Below are positions 11,491 through 22,842 of a DNA stretch of 64,000 nt, in pieces. How positions within the stretch are numbered: the first letter of the stretch is position 1; each line of letters begins with the position of its first letter. Source of the stretch: Paralithodes platypus (Eukaryota; Arthropoda; Malacostraca; Decapoda; Lithodidae); contig JAVRFV010002354.1 in NCBI GenBank assembly GCA_032716605.1, positions 764,481 to 828,480 on the forward strand, in the 5' to 3' direction. The translations under genes were made by a program, and so were the position numbers. The notes under the pieces are model-generated. The model had not been told where the DNA came from and searched no databases. It worked only from the letters and a program-made list of their open reading frames with translations.

Positions 11491-11589
11491 TTAGCACTGT
11501 GATCATGTTTTCTCAGAATACTCTGTCCCAGCATTGAAACAATTAGTGTGCTAGAAAATATCTTAGCTTCAAAGGATGAAATAGTCATG

Positions 11590-14400
11590 TGTGGGGACTT
11601 TAACTGCAAGGAAGTAAATTGAGAAGAACTTGAACCCGGAACAGGAGAGGAAAGTTGGGGCTATGAATTTTTAAGTATGGCCATGGAACATTCTATATAC
11701 CAACATGTAAAAGAGAAAACAAGAATAAGGGGAAGTGATCAACCAGCTAGATTGGACCTTCTCTTCACAAGAAGGGAGGAGGAGGTTCAAAGTATTCAGT
11801 ACCTATGCCCACTAGGAAAAAGCGACCATGCAGTTCTCGACATAGACCTACTATTGAAGTATAATCTACCCAAGGAAAGGGAAAAGCACAAGGAAAATCA
11901 CTGGATATATTCCAGAACCGATTTTGCAGGACTACGGGATTTTTTCAAGTCACAAAATTGGGATCAAGTTTTATCTGAAAGTGAGGTAGACAAAAAACTC
12001 AAGGCATTCATGGAGATCTATGATACTGGTATAAAAACTTTTGTCCCAAAGTACATTAACCCTTCAGACCCGGAAGGGCTCTTAAACACCCATAAAAAAC
12101 ACACCCGAGCTACCCGGAAGGGGGCTGGACTGACGCCCCGCATCTCCGGCCACAAGAAGGAGTGCGTCGCTTGTTTGTGTGTGCCTGTATGTTATTGTTA
12201 AGTATCGAAAAGTAGTGTAAAGTGGCTGTTTTTGCCATAAAGTTATCTCCAATGAAATCATCATCACAACTGAACCAGTTGACTTAGAGAGCTCTACTTA
12301 ACGCCATTCTACAGGTACGAAACACATCTACGCTTGGGGATGCGCGGGAATGCGGAAGCAAGCCAAATAACAAAGATGCGGTAGCCTAGGCGTAGATGTT
12401 TTTCGGCCAAAACCCCCGGGTTTCGGGGAATATATATAATACATAGCCGGGGCTGGAGGGTTAATAACAGAAAAAAAGGAAATCGCAAAGAATGGTTTAA
12501 TCGTGAATGTAGGCAAGCACAGGAAGAAAAAAACAAAGCCTGGAAAAAGATGAGAAACTGGGATTCAGAAGAAAACAGGCAAAAATATAAAGAGGAAAGA
12601 AACAAATACACAGAAATGAGGAGGTCAGAGGCAAACCATGAGCAAGGGATAGTGGAGAAATATGAAAAGAAACCAAAACAAAAAATTCAAGTTTGTAAAC
12701 GGCAAAAGGAAGATAAAAGCCACAATCCTAAAAAATAATAGTGGAAACAGAATCATAGAAGATGATACAGAAATTGCGGAAGAAACTAAATAGAAATTTT
12801 GCATCAGTATTTACAAAAGAAGGAGAATTCATTGCACCAGAAACCAATGAGATAGGTACAGAGGAAATGCCGGAAGTCACATTTAACAGACCAGAGCTCA
12901 TAGACAAAATGAGTAAGGTGGATCCAAACAAAGCCGCTGGACCGGATGGAGTATCAGGCTGGATTATTAAAGAAAATGCCAAGGAACTGAGTATACCAAT
13001 ATATGATATAATGACCAAATCATTGGACACGGGGATAGTACCTACAGAATGGAAAAGAGCAAACATTATTCCTATATTTAAGGGAGGAAGCAGAGATAAA
13101 CCACTGAATTATAGACCTGTATCACTATTGAGCATCCTCATGAAGATTCTGGAAGGATTAATAAGGGACAAATGGGTGAACTACCTGGAATCCAAAAGAT
13201 TAATTACTGACCGACAATTTGGATTCAGAGGTGGCAGATCGTGTGTAAGCAACTTGTTGAGTTTTTACTCTAGAGTAATAGACACAGTGGACCAGAGGGA
13301 AGGATGGGTAGACTGTGCCTACCTAGACTTTAAAAAGGCATTTGACAAAGTTCCACACAAGAGATTGCTGTGGAAATTAAAACATGAGGGAAAAGTAGGA
13401 GACAAACTGCTGAAATGGATGGAGAGCTACCTTAGCGGAAGACAGATGAGAACAACAGTAAGGGGGAAATCGTCAAACTGGACTTAAATTACGAGTGGAG
13501 TACCACAAGGATCTGTCCTAGCCCCAATCATGTTTTTAATATTTGTAAATGACTTACCTGAAGGACTAACAAGCTACATGAGCATGTTTGCGGACGATGC
13601 TAAGCTGCTTAAAACGATCAGAACCCAGGAGGATTGCCTAGAACTCCAATCAGATTTGCAAAAGATCCATGAATGGAGCATCAAATGGAATATGGAGTTC
13701 AATGCAGGAAAATGTAAGACTCTAGAAATGGGTAAAAGCAAGTACAGACCTAGAAAAGATTATAAACTAGGAAACAAAGTGATACCCAAAGCAGAAAAAG
13801 AAAAAGACTTGGAGATAGAATTTAAGGATAACATGTCTCCGGAAAGCCACGTAAATAAGATAGTGAGAGAATCACTAGCACTATTGGCAAATATCAGGAT
13901 GTCTTTCAATTATCTTAATGAAAACACCATGAAACAAATAATAACGGCAATAATAAGACCCAGGATGGAATATGCATCTGTAGTGTGGTCCCCTCACATG
14001 AAGAAAACATATCCACAAAATTGAGAGGGTACAGAGAGCAGCTACGAGGATGATCCCAGGTTTAAAAAATTTGGAGTACCAAGAGAGGCTCGAGAGATTG
14101 AATCTACCTACACTGGAACAGAGAAGGAAACGAGGACAGCAAATTCAGATATACAAATGTGTTAGAGGTATTGACAAAATCGACCAAGAAAACTTCATAG
14201 AGAGGGATGGAGGTGAGAGAACAAGAGGTCACAGCTACAAACTGAAAGTGCCTAATAGTAAATCCGATCTGAAAAGAAAAAGATTTCCTACCAACTCGAT
14301 TAGTGGGTGGAACAAATTGCCAGCCGAAGTAGTGTCCGCACCATCAGTGCATAGTTTCAAAGCACGGTATGATAAACATATCTTAGGAGGCGGGAATTAA
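11590..14400 (+). pseudogene. LINE-C endonuclease/reverse transcriptase, broken
   Basis: Endonuclease remnants CGDFNCKEVN and GKSDHAVLDIDL come first (to 12,055). After the nested TTAA element comes KKGNRKEWFNRECRQA, then RT with NKAAGPDGVSGWIIKE, NYRPVSLLSILMKILEGLI, RQFGFRGGRSC, YLDFKKAFDKVPHKRLL, SGVPQGSVLAPIMF and catalytic MFADDAKLL. The C-terminal thumb reads RAATRMIPGLKNLEYQERL. Defects include an in-frame stop near 11,622, a TAA at 13,485-13,487 just before GVPQGSVL, and a frameshift near 14,005. The motif set resembles CR1-type LINEs. The TTAA element inserted at the codons FVPKYI; without it the reading frame is continuous there. Confidence 0.85.
12056..12464. mobile_element. TTAA-flanked MITE, family T2
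   Basis: TTAA at 12,056 and 12,461; ends TTAACCCTTCAGACCCGG and, inverted, TTAACCCTCCAGCCCCGG, so imperfect terminal inverted repeats of about 18 bp. It is 409 bp with no coding capacity. Insertion into LINE-C coding sequence with TTAA duplication supports the ends. Confidence 0.8.
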
Positions 14401-14435
14401 CGAGCATGCTCACTCCCGCAAATACAACTAGTGTA

Positions 14436-14783
14436 AGTGTAAGTACACATCATATTTTATGCCCAGTTCAAGCTCTAGTTAAGTTTATGAGGGTAGCTCA
14501 ACCTCGACAACCAGGCTTTCTATGGGTGAACCAGACAGATAATCGTGTTACAAGAAGAAAATTAGCTTCTCTTTTAGATGTTATTAAAGAAAGTAATCCC
14601 GGCGTGGTGGGCAGAGCCCACGACATCAGGAAGTGGGCCGTCTCTCTTAGATTTTTGCAGAATTTCTCCATTGACGACATAGCCAACACTCAGTTGTGGG
14701 CTTCTAATCTAACACGATACCTGTCGGTCGCTCTGGACAAACCAAAGCGTACCTGTATAGCTTTACGACAGAAGGTCCAGTAG
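14436..14783 (+). pseudogene. DIRS tyrosine recombinase, C-terminal catalytic part (fragment 6 of 6)
   Basis: Continues the recombinase after LINE-C: HHILCPVQALVKF, then GRAHDIRKWAVSLRF, holding the catalytic H-x-x-R pair, and QLWASNLTRYLSVAL in place of the final W and the tyrosine-bearing segment. The last frame is open to the stop at 14,783. A second copy of this end lies on the minus strand at 45,522-45,730. Known tyrosine recombinases need R-H-R-Y; the first R is lost upstream (fragment 5). Confidence 0.85.
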
Positions 14784-15250
14784 GCTATGTGCTATTATTA
14801 TTTAAAGTTAAGGATAAAAAGGAGGGGGGGGGGTGCTAAATAGTCCAAAGCCCCACAAGGACCCCTTCCGCCGGAGATTGAGATAAATCACGAGCTGTGA
14901 TATAAATCGAACTGGTTTTACAGTTCAAAATTTTAATTTTTAAGAAATCTATCATAGTTGCAACTACAGTATATAGGATTACTAGAATGTACAAACATAT
15001 ATAAACTGTACAAATATTGTTAAGATTAGAACATATTCCAAAGAGTTATAGTTCTATGGGAACACAAGAGTATTCCCAGTTTCTCATGTTATAGATCTTA
15101 AGAAAAAGATCTGGTCATGAACAAGCAGATATTCTTCGAAGTAACGCACTGCTTGCCCTCTTTCATATTTTTATATAATTATTGGATGCAAACAATAAAA
15201 TACTTAAAATGTTATACGGTTTCTTTCTGTCCTGAGGTTAGGAGTTTTAG
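14784..15250 (+). other. DIRS 3' non-coding region
   Basis: No coding sequence. A G tract at 14,822-14,833 and the sequence around 14,865-15,010 match the region after the recombinase in DIRS copy 2 (45,215-45,520, minus strand), so it belongs to the element. From about 15,100 the sequence (with an AATAAA near 15,192) matches 33,991-34,205 in inverse orientation, linking it to repeat X. Confidence 0.6.
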
Positions 15251-15822
15251 GATATTGTCACGAATGACCCCCTCCAGTCTTGGTACTCAGGCAATATCGT
15301 CAATGATGAAGGGGCCACTTATTAAATTATAGGTTTGATTCCCGGAGGGAAGTAATGAAAACCTAATATTTAGTAGGGCCCCGTAATCATTGACGATGTA
15401 AGGGCCCTCCCAGCCATCCCCTTCCCATTAGTTTGATTTCTTAAGTTGTATCTCGATATGTCATTGAAGGAAGTTATGGCCGCTAGGGGGCCAGCGTTTG
15501 GAACCCACACGCAAGAAATCCACACATGGAAAGCTGTAATATAACGTATATTAAGTTCGTTTGCCTTTTTTCTTTTTTACTAAGTTTTTTTCGTAGAGTA
15601 CCCGATCATAAGACAATTCCATAAGAGAATTAAGCATTGCACTTATGAAGTATAGTACAGTACTGTACTCTGAACCTTCCGCGCGGTATATTCAAAACTG
15701 CTGACGTGGGTGTTGAAGGGAGACAATTATATTAAGAGGCAATATCGTCAATGATTACGGGGCACTACTAAATACAGGTATTAGGTTTTCATTACTTCCC
15801 TCCGGGAATCAACCTATATTAT
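15251..15822 (+). repeat. repeat X, copy 1: inverted-repeat unit after DIRS 3' end
   Basis: Begins gatattgtcacgaatg and contains, near its start, a block ending in tcattgacga that returns inverted near its end (15,745-15,815). The two arms (about 100 bp) include a GGTTTGATTCCCGGAGGG core and its complement. The middle has a short palindrome around the ttttttcgtag motif. Other copies are at 33,720-34,620 and 44,184-45,211. It could be the inverted terminal or internal complementary region of the DIRS element, or a separate fold-back MITE. Confidence 0.6.
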
Positions 15823-16871
15823 ATACTAACCCTACACACTGGGCAGGAGACTAGGAATCCTCCTCCCCTTGTAAAATTCTCCTACTCAACGAGACAGAGA
15901 AAGGGTCGAGGGAACGCGAAAGTGGTCCTGGACCCCCAGGGGGTAAGGGGGCCTTCATCTAATAGCGGAGGAATAAAAGAATATGCCTCACGCATCCTAC
16001 TGCGTGTCGTACAAGGCGACTAATAGGGGGGATGGTGATAGACTTGTGGACCAACAGCCATTACTAGACAATAAAGTCTTTATCTTAGCACTGTCTTGGT
16101 ATGGCACTGCCGAGGCTGGTGGGGTGCAGAGAGGTGCCACAGGGGACTGAGTCTTACCTGGGTGCCGTTTGGCACCAGACCTGTGTCGGCAACAGTGTTT
16201 GCATGTTGGAGCAGTGTTGGGGCAGGACTTTATTGTTCATATAGTCCAATTGCATAATATACAGTAGAGTGTTGTTATGGTGCTGTCTTTTTGTAACACT
16301 GTTAAGGCTGGGGTGTGGTTGCAGATACTGCAGGTGCAAGTGCTGCAGGGGGACTCTGTTGAGTCTTGCTGAGGCACGGTTAGCATTATACCAACATCAG
16401 CCACAGTGATGACTTGGTGGGGCAGTGCTGTGGCAGGACTTTATTGTACTACAGTACACTCCAACTACTGAAAGGCAACCCCGTCTGAGCCGTTTACAAT
16501 GCATGTAATGGAAAAATTACATTAAACCAATGTATGTATGTATGTTTACAGGTTTCTGTTCGGGCTCTGTCTCGATTCGGCCACCCCCCAGCAATGGGGT
16601 ATATGCCTGAGTGTATACATACATACACACTTTATTAGCGTACTATCAGTAGATTATTTGATGGGTAATTGATTTGATATATTAATACACTGAAACAAAG
16701 TTATCTTTTTAACTTCCAAATCCAAACTGAAGGTGTAAACAAAAGGCACATGAAATGATTAAACAAGCAATCTTTTAATAATTGTGTGAGCAAATCAAGC
16801 ATAAAAGAAAGTCAGTAGTATAATGAGAGTCTGTAATGGCATTCAACGTTAGCTTATATTTACAAAATAAA
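15823..16871. other. unannotated stretch with a degenerate direct duplication
   Basis: No gene is visible. Two related segments of about 180-200 bp lie at about 16,085-16,240 and 16,265-16,455. Both end in ggcaggactttattgt and share gagtcttrcctg-like and tggtggggtgc-like words, so this is an old tandem duplication. A tetranucleotide atgt run is near 16,530. Confidence 0.4.
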
Positions 16872-17080
16872 GGCGGCATCACACGAGTGATTTTTCCGTC
16901 AATTTTTATGAGCAATTGTTGTCTGGCAGCTTCAAAATACAAGTTCCATAAGAATTAAACTACCTAACATAATTTACCTTCGATCTAGTTTCCGATTTCA
17001 ATGCGATAATATCCCTAAATATCACCAGAAAAAACTTGCTCATGGAAAATTGACGGAAAAAGCGCTCATGTGACAGTGGC
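16872..17080. mobile_element. short MITE with about 44-bp terminal inverted repeats
   Basis: Left arm runs from GGCGGCATCACACGAGTGA through TTTTTCCGTCAATTTTTATGAGCAA. The right arm is its imperfect complement (TTGCTCATGG through GTGACAGTGGC). 209 bp, no coding capacity. It ends exactly where the next TTAA element begins. Superfamily unassigned; target duplication not identified. Confidence 0.65.
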
Positions 17081-17691
17081 TTAACCCGGCAAGTGCGGAT
17101 CTACTTATATAAGGTGTACCGGTGCGCTGCGGAACTCCTTATATAATCCAAGGCCTAAATATTTGTTTTTAAATCAGCCCAGTATCAATTTTTTTTTTTA
17201 TTGCCCCTTGGCCATGGCAAATATCACTCCTCCACATCCCCTCCTCCCCCCCCCCCCCCACCCACCCTTCAATTATCACCTATTCTCCCTGTTATTCCCT
17301 TATTCTTAGGTATATTTTCGTGCTAACATTAGCGAGTTGCTAGCAGGGCGTGGTCATCTGTGTTACCAAGTGTGGGAAAGAGCGAGAGAGAGAGTATCGC
17401 GCGACAGTGTCTCTCCAGACGTGGGGAGGAGTGGAGGAGTGGGAGGCTGGCTCACACTCGATGATTACAACTCCCGGCCTCTGTTGCCGATTTTGACCAG
17501 ACAAACGCTGTTTCCACTTGTTTTATTGCTTGTAACAGGTTAATACCTATATAATCAACGTAAAATAGGCGCATATGGATAAGTATTAATGATATTTATG
17601 GTACGATGATGATTTGAGTGAAGGAAACCATCTAAATACCTCCGCACAGGGGTGGCTGTATACAATAGGGGGAACGCAGCGGAGAGGTTAA
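17081..17691 (-). mobile_element. TTAA element family T1, copy 4 (divergent, inverted)
   Basis: TTAA at 17,081 and 17,688. Starts TTAACCCGGCAAGTGCGG. It shares the internal landmarks of the other T1 copies (ggccatggcaaatatcac, ttcgtgctaacatta, gagagagagtatcg, ataggcgcatatgga) but is clearly more diverged, so it is an older insertion. Confidence 0.75.
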
Positions 17692-17708
17692 GAATGTTAA
17701 ATTTAATA

Positions 17709-17966
17709 TCATGTGTAATACATACGCCAATTAATCCTAAAGAAAACACTCGAATGACCTGTGAAGAGTAATAGAATAAAATCATTGCGCACATAAGTTC
17801 TTGGAGGTAGATTAAATATGAGCCTTGCTGTTCTATTTAGTATGGACTGAACTTTTAGTAAGTAATTAGGAAGGCCAACCAATAAGGCATTACAATAGTC
17901 CACACGTGATAGGACAATTGAGTGAACCAATGTTAGAAGACAGCGCTTGTTAAGAAACCGTCTCAC
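17709..17966 (-). pseudogene. LINE reverse transcriptase C-terminal fragment
   Basis: On the minus strand it reads RRFLNKRCLLTLVHSIVLSR, VDYCNALLVGLPNYLL and NRTARLIFNLPP, the thumb region of L2/CR1-type LINE RTs. The following segment is degenerate. It is short, truncated by a SINE at its 5' side and by the TTAA element at its other side. It differs from LINE-A to LINE-G. Confidence 0.65.
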
Positions 17967-18185
17967 TGCTGATGGGTACAGGGCCCTGGGTGGGGCTTTG
18001 GTTTCCCGGGCGTTTCCGCACCCTCCTCAGCTCCCCGCCATGGAGTGGCTTCGGTCAACCAGGCTTTATTGTGGTCGGCAGGGAGGGTTCTGTGGGGGCG
18101 CTCGGATATGGCCTTGGCCGCGCTCGGAGCCATGGGGCTGTTCGGCCAGGCAGCTTGGGGAACAACAAGAACAACAACACAAGTT
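17967..18185 (+). mobile_element. CAA-tailed SINE (family S1), 3' part
   Basis: Matches the 3' half of the full copies at 44,659-45,101 and 58,204-58,629: acagggccctgggtggggc near the start and gttcggccaggcagcttggg just before a degenerate (CAA)n tail. The last 80 or so bases resemble the 3' end of LINE-D. The 5' half is missing. Confidence 0.75.
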
Positions 18186-18817
18186 TCGCTGCAGAGGTCC
18201 CTCGAGACATGGAGGAGAGGTTCAGTGCGCTGGCCGCCATGCTGGAGAGCGGACGGGGGCCTTGCTGCGCTACGAAATCGAAGCCATTATATATCCATGC
18301 ACTGCTTTATTACTGAACAAAAATACTACATTACTTACTCAAATCTCAAGTATCTTCAATGATATATACTGTATATCTCGCATGCATAAGCATGTGATAT
18401 ATAAAGGTGTCCTACCTTGACAAAACATAAAATAATACCTGGCCTCAAACACAAAATGCGAATCTTGGCGGTGTGATTGATTTCCCGCAAATTTTCGGAG
18501 AGCCCGAAATCAACTCTAATTTATTCCCATAAGGCATGTAGTAAATTTTAAGACTCCATTCACTCCTAGTACAGTGCCTGCTATGATAACATCTTACTCT
18601 AAGTGCATTTCTGATAAACATGGCACCTACACAAATGTTATTCTACACAAACTAAATCAGATATGACGATAAAGTAAATTTGAACATTCCCCCATCTTAT
18701 TTCACACAATAAACAACATTGTCCCTATATCAAACATCAATTAACTAAATACAAAATGTAGCCTACATCTCCTAGATACACACGGTAATCACAACTGTGG
18801 CGAAAGTAGTTATAAAA
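18186..18817. other. unannotated stretch
   Basis: AT-rich sequence with no supported gene. A short basic open frame near 18,200-18,300 has no recognisable motif. Nothing else seen. Confidence 0.4.
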
Positions 18818-19197
18818 TATACATGGGGCAAACTCGACCTACCACCAAACATCTGATAGCAAGTCCATAGGCTATCCCACCTTAGACATGAAGAGAATGC
18901 TATGCTATGTAGACAGCGAGATCTGGAACTATACATGGAGCAAACTCCAGCTACCACCAAACATCTGATAGCAAGTCCATAGGCTATCCCACCTTAGACA
19001 TGAAGAGAATGCTATGCTATGTAGACAGCGAGATCTGGAACTATACATGGAGCAAACTCCAGCTACCACCAAACATCTGATAGCAAGTCCATAGGCTATC
19101 CCACCTTAGACATGAAGAGAATGCTATGCTATGTAGACAGCGAGATCTGGAACTATACATGGAGAAAACTCCAGCTACCACCAAACATCTGATAGCA
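18818..19197 (+). repeat. 112-bp tandem repeat array, left part
   Basis: About 3.4 units of 112 bp; the word atctgatagcaagtcc recurs at 18,851, 18,963 and 19,075, and a truncated unit ends at 19,197. The first unit is the most diverged. LINE-F is inserted in the array, which continues at 21,425. Confidence 0.85.
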
Positions 19198-21424
19198 CTT
19201 TGGCGCTGCCGACTGGGAGGCTCTTCGGCAGTACTTCTTTGATTTCCCATGGAATGATTTCTGCTTCCATGGCCGGGGACCCTCGGAGAGTGCTGAACGC
19301 ATTACCGAGGTAATCCTATCGGGCATGGAAGCATACATTCCATTCTCTTTCTCTCAGACTAATGCTAAAAAATCTTGGTTTACTCACGCCTGTTCTACTG
19401 CTGTCCGCAATAAGGAGGAAGCATTCAAACGGTACCGACGCCTTAAAACTCAAGACTCTCATTCTTCATATGTTTCTGCCCGGAATCAAGCCAAATCTGT
19501 TCTTCGACTTGCCAAACACTCTTTCATCAATATAAATGCACTGAACTATCCAACTCTAGCTCTTCCCAAGCTTTCTGGCATCTAGCCAAAAACCTCTCCA
19601 ACAATTTCTCTTCCTCGTCTTTCCCTCCTCTTTCCCACTCTGATGGCACAACCATCACTTCTTCCTCTGACAAAGCTAAACTCTTCGCTCAAACTTTTGC
19701 TAGAAACTCCACCTTGGATGATTCCGGTGCTATTCCTCCCTCTCCGCCCTCCTCTCTCTTACTTATGCCTAATATCCTAATCTCTTCTAAAGATGTACTT
19801 TCTACCCTCTCTGGGCTTAACACTAATAAGGCGTACGGTCCGGACGGTGTTCCTCCTGTTGTTCTCAAAAACTGTGCTTCCGTGCTGACTCCCTGCCTAG
19901 GCAAACTCTTTCGTCTCTGTCTATCCTCTAACGTCTTCCCTTCATGCTGGAAGTTTGCTCACATTCAACCTGTCCCAAAGAAGGGTGACCGCTCTCAACC
20001 CTCCAACTATCGTCCAATTGCTCTTATCTCTTGTCTTTCTAAAGTTTTTGAAACTATTCTTGCTTCGAAATTTCTTAAGCATTTCTCTTCTCATAATCTG
20101 CTCTCAGATCGCCAGTATGGCTTCCTTAAGGGTCGCTCTACTGGTGATCTTCTTTCATATCTTACTAACTCTTGGTCATCCTCCTTTCGGGACTTCGGTG
20201 AGACTTTTTCTATTGCACTAGACATATCGAAAGCCTTCGATAGAGTCTGGCATAAATCTTTAATTTCTAAACTACCCTCCTTCGGTTTCTATCCCTCCAT
20301 CTGTGCCTTTGTCTCTAATTTCCTTTCTGGCCGTTCCATAGCTGCGGTTGTGGACGGCCATTGTTCACTTCCTCACCCTATAAACTCCGGTGTTCCTCAG
20401 GGCTCTGTCCTATCTCCTATTCTCTTTCTAATTTTTATAAATGATCTCCTTAACTGTACCTTAATTCCCATCCATTCATACGCAGACGACTCAACTTTAC
20501 ACTACTCCATTAGTTTTTCAGAACGCCCCAGCCAGCAATCCCTCAACGACAAACGTAATGAAGCCATAGAACTCTTAAATTCTGATCTAAATACTATTTC
20601 CAATTGGGGCAGAGAAAACCTTGTTAACTTTAATGCTTCCAAAACCCAATTTCTCCATCTATCTACCCGTCAGGATCTCCCAGCGGACTATCCCTTATTC
20701 TTCAACAATACAAAAATCAACCCTTCATCTTCTCTCAATATTCTTGGTGTCTCTTTTTCTTCTGCTCTCATTTGGAAGGACCATATTACCAGTCTTGCTA
20801 AGGCAGCCTCCCAGAAGCTGGGTGTGCTCAACCGCCTTAGGGGGTTCTTTTCCCCTGCACAGCTTCTTGCTCTGTACAGGGGCATAGTGCGCCCTTGTAT
20901 TGAGTATTGTTCACATGTGTGGGGAGGTTCCTCTCACACCGCTCTCCTAGACAAGGTTGAAAGGAAGGCCTTTCGTATCATTAACTCCCGTCCACTCACC
21001 AACTCTCTGCAATCTCTCTCTCTCCGCCGCAATGTTGCATCTCTCTCGCTATTCTATCGCTACTATAATAATCAGTGTTCCTCAGAGCTATCCCAGTGCA
21101 TACCACCTCCTTTACGTAGGGCACGTGGTACCCGTCTTGCAACTCAATCCCACCCCTACTCTGTGCAACTCTCCAACCCAAGAGTGAAACGTTACTCTCA
21201 AACTTTCTTCTACTCAACATCTGAGCTCTGGAACTCTCTCCCAGAATCAGTCTTTCCCTCTTCCTATGACTTAAATTGCTTCAAACTCCGTGTGTCCAGG
21301 CATTTTGGCTCGAACGTCCCTTGATTTTGGCCCTGTCACTCTTTCAACTATGGGGGAGGCACTCGCTATAGGCAGTTATGCCTTTTGCCTCCCTCAAACA
21401 CATAGAAAAAAAAAAAAAAAAAAA
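19198..21424 (+). mobile_element. LINE-F, jockey-like non-LTR retrotransposon, 5'-truncated with poly(A)
   Basis: Inserted in the 112-bp array; the 4-bp word agca lies at both edges (19,194 and 21,425), the minimum target duplication. The 5' end starts inside the linker between endonuclease and RT. A 3' UTR of about 85 bp and about 20 A residues end the element. Confidence 0.85.
19199..21324 (+). pseudogene. LINE-F reverse transcriptase (one frameshift)
   Basis: Open from 19,199 (FGAADWEALRQYFFDFPW), then a frameshift near 19,540-19,570, after which about 580 codons are open to 21,324. RT motifs: NKAYGPDGVPPVVL, NYRPIALISCLSKVFE, RQYGFLKGRST, IALDISKAFDRVWHKSL, SGVPQGSVLSPILF and catalytic SYADDSTLH. 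The C-terminus carries RPCIEYCSHVWGG and the SELWNSLPESVF block. This is a jockey-type ORF2 of a kind abundant in crustacean genomes (recalled family knowledge). The endonuclease is missing through 5' truncation; otherwise little decay. Confidence 0.85.
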
Positions 21425-21609
21425 AGCAAGTCCATAGGCTATCCCACCTTAGACATGCAGAGAATGCTATGCTATGTAGACAGCGAGATCTGGAACTATA
21501 CATGGAGCAAACTCCAGCTACCACCAAACATCTGATAGCAAGTCCATAGGCTATCCCACCTTAGACATGAAGAGAATGCTATGCTATGTAGACAGCGAGA
21601 TCTGGAACT
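21425..21609 (+). repeat. 112-bp tandem repeat array, right part
   Basis: Resumes directly after the LINE-F poly(A) with gcaagtccataggctatccc and contains about 1.6 further units, ending in gagatctggaact. Together with the left part the array holds about 5 units. Confidence 0.85.
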
Positions 21610-21864
21610 CGTCACAGTAGCAATGCCAACTTTCAGTCAAATCACACATTTCCTGCTACATTTTCAAATGAATAACAAGGATTCATAATATTTACATTTT
21701 AACCGTTCCAGAATTCATATTATTTATTGATATTAAGCATATGTGAATAAGCCAATTGTTTGTGATGCAGGTCCAGACTCCGGATCCCCCATTTCACGCA
21801 CTAGCAATATAAAGTGCAGACGTAATTTTCCCAGCCTAGCGCTGGGATCCCTCACAATTGTATT
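21610..21864. other. unannotated stretch
   Basis: AT-rich, no gene or repeat recognised. It directly precedes the protease-like reading frame. Confidence 0.35.
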
Positions 21865-22372
21865 ATGATGGCTGGTCCAACACACACACCGACAGTACAT
21901 GTTACCAAAGCTCTGATGGATAACATTAAGGGAATAGAGAATGTTAGGGTGTTATTTATAAGTGAAATTCATCAAGTTGTGAATTTCTCGCCTAGGTTGG
22001 AAGGTCGCTTTTCGTTTATTTCGCTGGCTAACATCCATGATTACACCCTCCATAGGGAACATGGTTTTTATCCTATATGAACGGCTCTCTGGAAACACTA
22101 GTCACGCAACCGTTCTTTATAGGGATCTATATGATTCATACATTTATTTTGATAGCCTGGCTTCCCCTGCCCCTCGCCAAGTAATAGAATACCTGGTGTC
22201 AAAATGTCCTCCAGGCAGCATAATCAGCAATAAGATCATTCTACAAGATGATTATATTCATTCTTGTGCATTCCATTGTCTTGACCTAGCCAGGTATATC
22301 TGTGATCATCCGAATATTACAGTACAAAATATTGCCACAAGCTACCCATGTGATATTGCTGCTAAAAATTAA
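21865..22372 (+). pseudogene. adenain/Ulp1-like cysteine protease relic, frameshifted
   Basis: Two overlapping open frames make up a protein of about 165-170 residues; the first opens at ATG ATG (21,865) and ends at 22,080, the second is open from about 22,037 to 22,372. The second holds a SHATVLYRD stretch, a YIYFDS block, and LQDDYIHSCAFHCLDLARY. Spacing and context of H, D, Q and C match the catalytic layout of adenovirus-protease-like (C5/C48) cysteine peptidases, which Maverick/Polinton elements and several large DNA viruses carry to process capsid proteins (family knowledge). A frameshift between the halves (about 22,040-22,080) makes it inactive. No capsid, packaging ATPase, DNA polymerase or integrase was found nearby, so its source is unknown. 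The assignment rests on short motifs and could be wrong. Confidence 0.4.
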
Positions 22373-22842
22373 CTATTTATTTGCTTAAATGTTCTAAATT
22401 TACTGACCACATTTCCTAACACAATCAACCTTATTGACCCATTGTTCAACAGGGTGTGTCCCAATCTTTTGGTTCTACCTTACCGTCCTGTCAAGACTGG
22501 GGAAGGTCACAGGGACGCACCGGGACAATAAGGTCAAGCGGCTCAGAGGCAAAGTATTCAAGGTCTGATATTGAGGCAAGACTGATCAAAACAACGATAT
22601 TTAGTTGCACCTTAATACTACGGGGCTCATATCCGTGTGTTTGACCTAGGAAGGCCTATGACCTATGTGGGTGGGTATACCAAGTCTGGCACACAGGAGC
22701 TACAGCACATTATCCAGAAAACCCCAATTTACCTTCGCCAGGGATAATCACAGCTCCACAAGACCAAACTACCCGTAACTCATACAAAATAGACCTAGCA
22801 GCTACCTCTTCAGTGTACTGAAACCCTTTGTCATTGTATGTT
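22373..22842. other. unannotated stretch
   Basis: No supported gene, repeat or RNA. It lies between the protease relic and LINE-A copy 2 and may belong to the same insertion as the relic. Confidence 0.35.

Larger units (their letters stand above)
11490..14435 (+). mobile_element. LINE-C, CR1-like non-LTR retrotransposon, 5'-truncated
   Basis: Inserted in the DIRS recombinase gene. The 5' end is lost inside the endonuclease. The 3' end has a short UTR (gcgggaattaacgagcatgc) and a tandem gtgtaa-type tail, not poly(A). A 5'-truncated scrap of the same 3' end lies at 55,157-55,215. A TTAA element (12,056-12,464) is nested in it. Confidence 0.8.
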
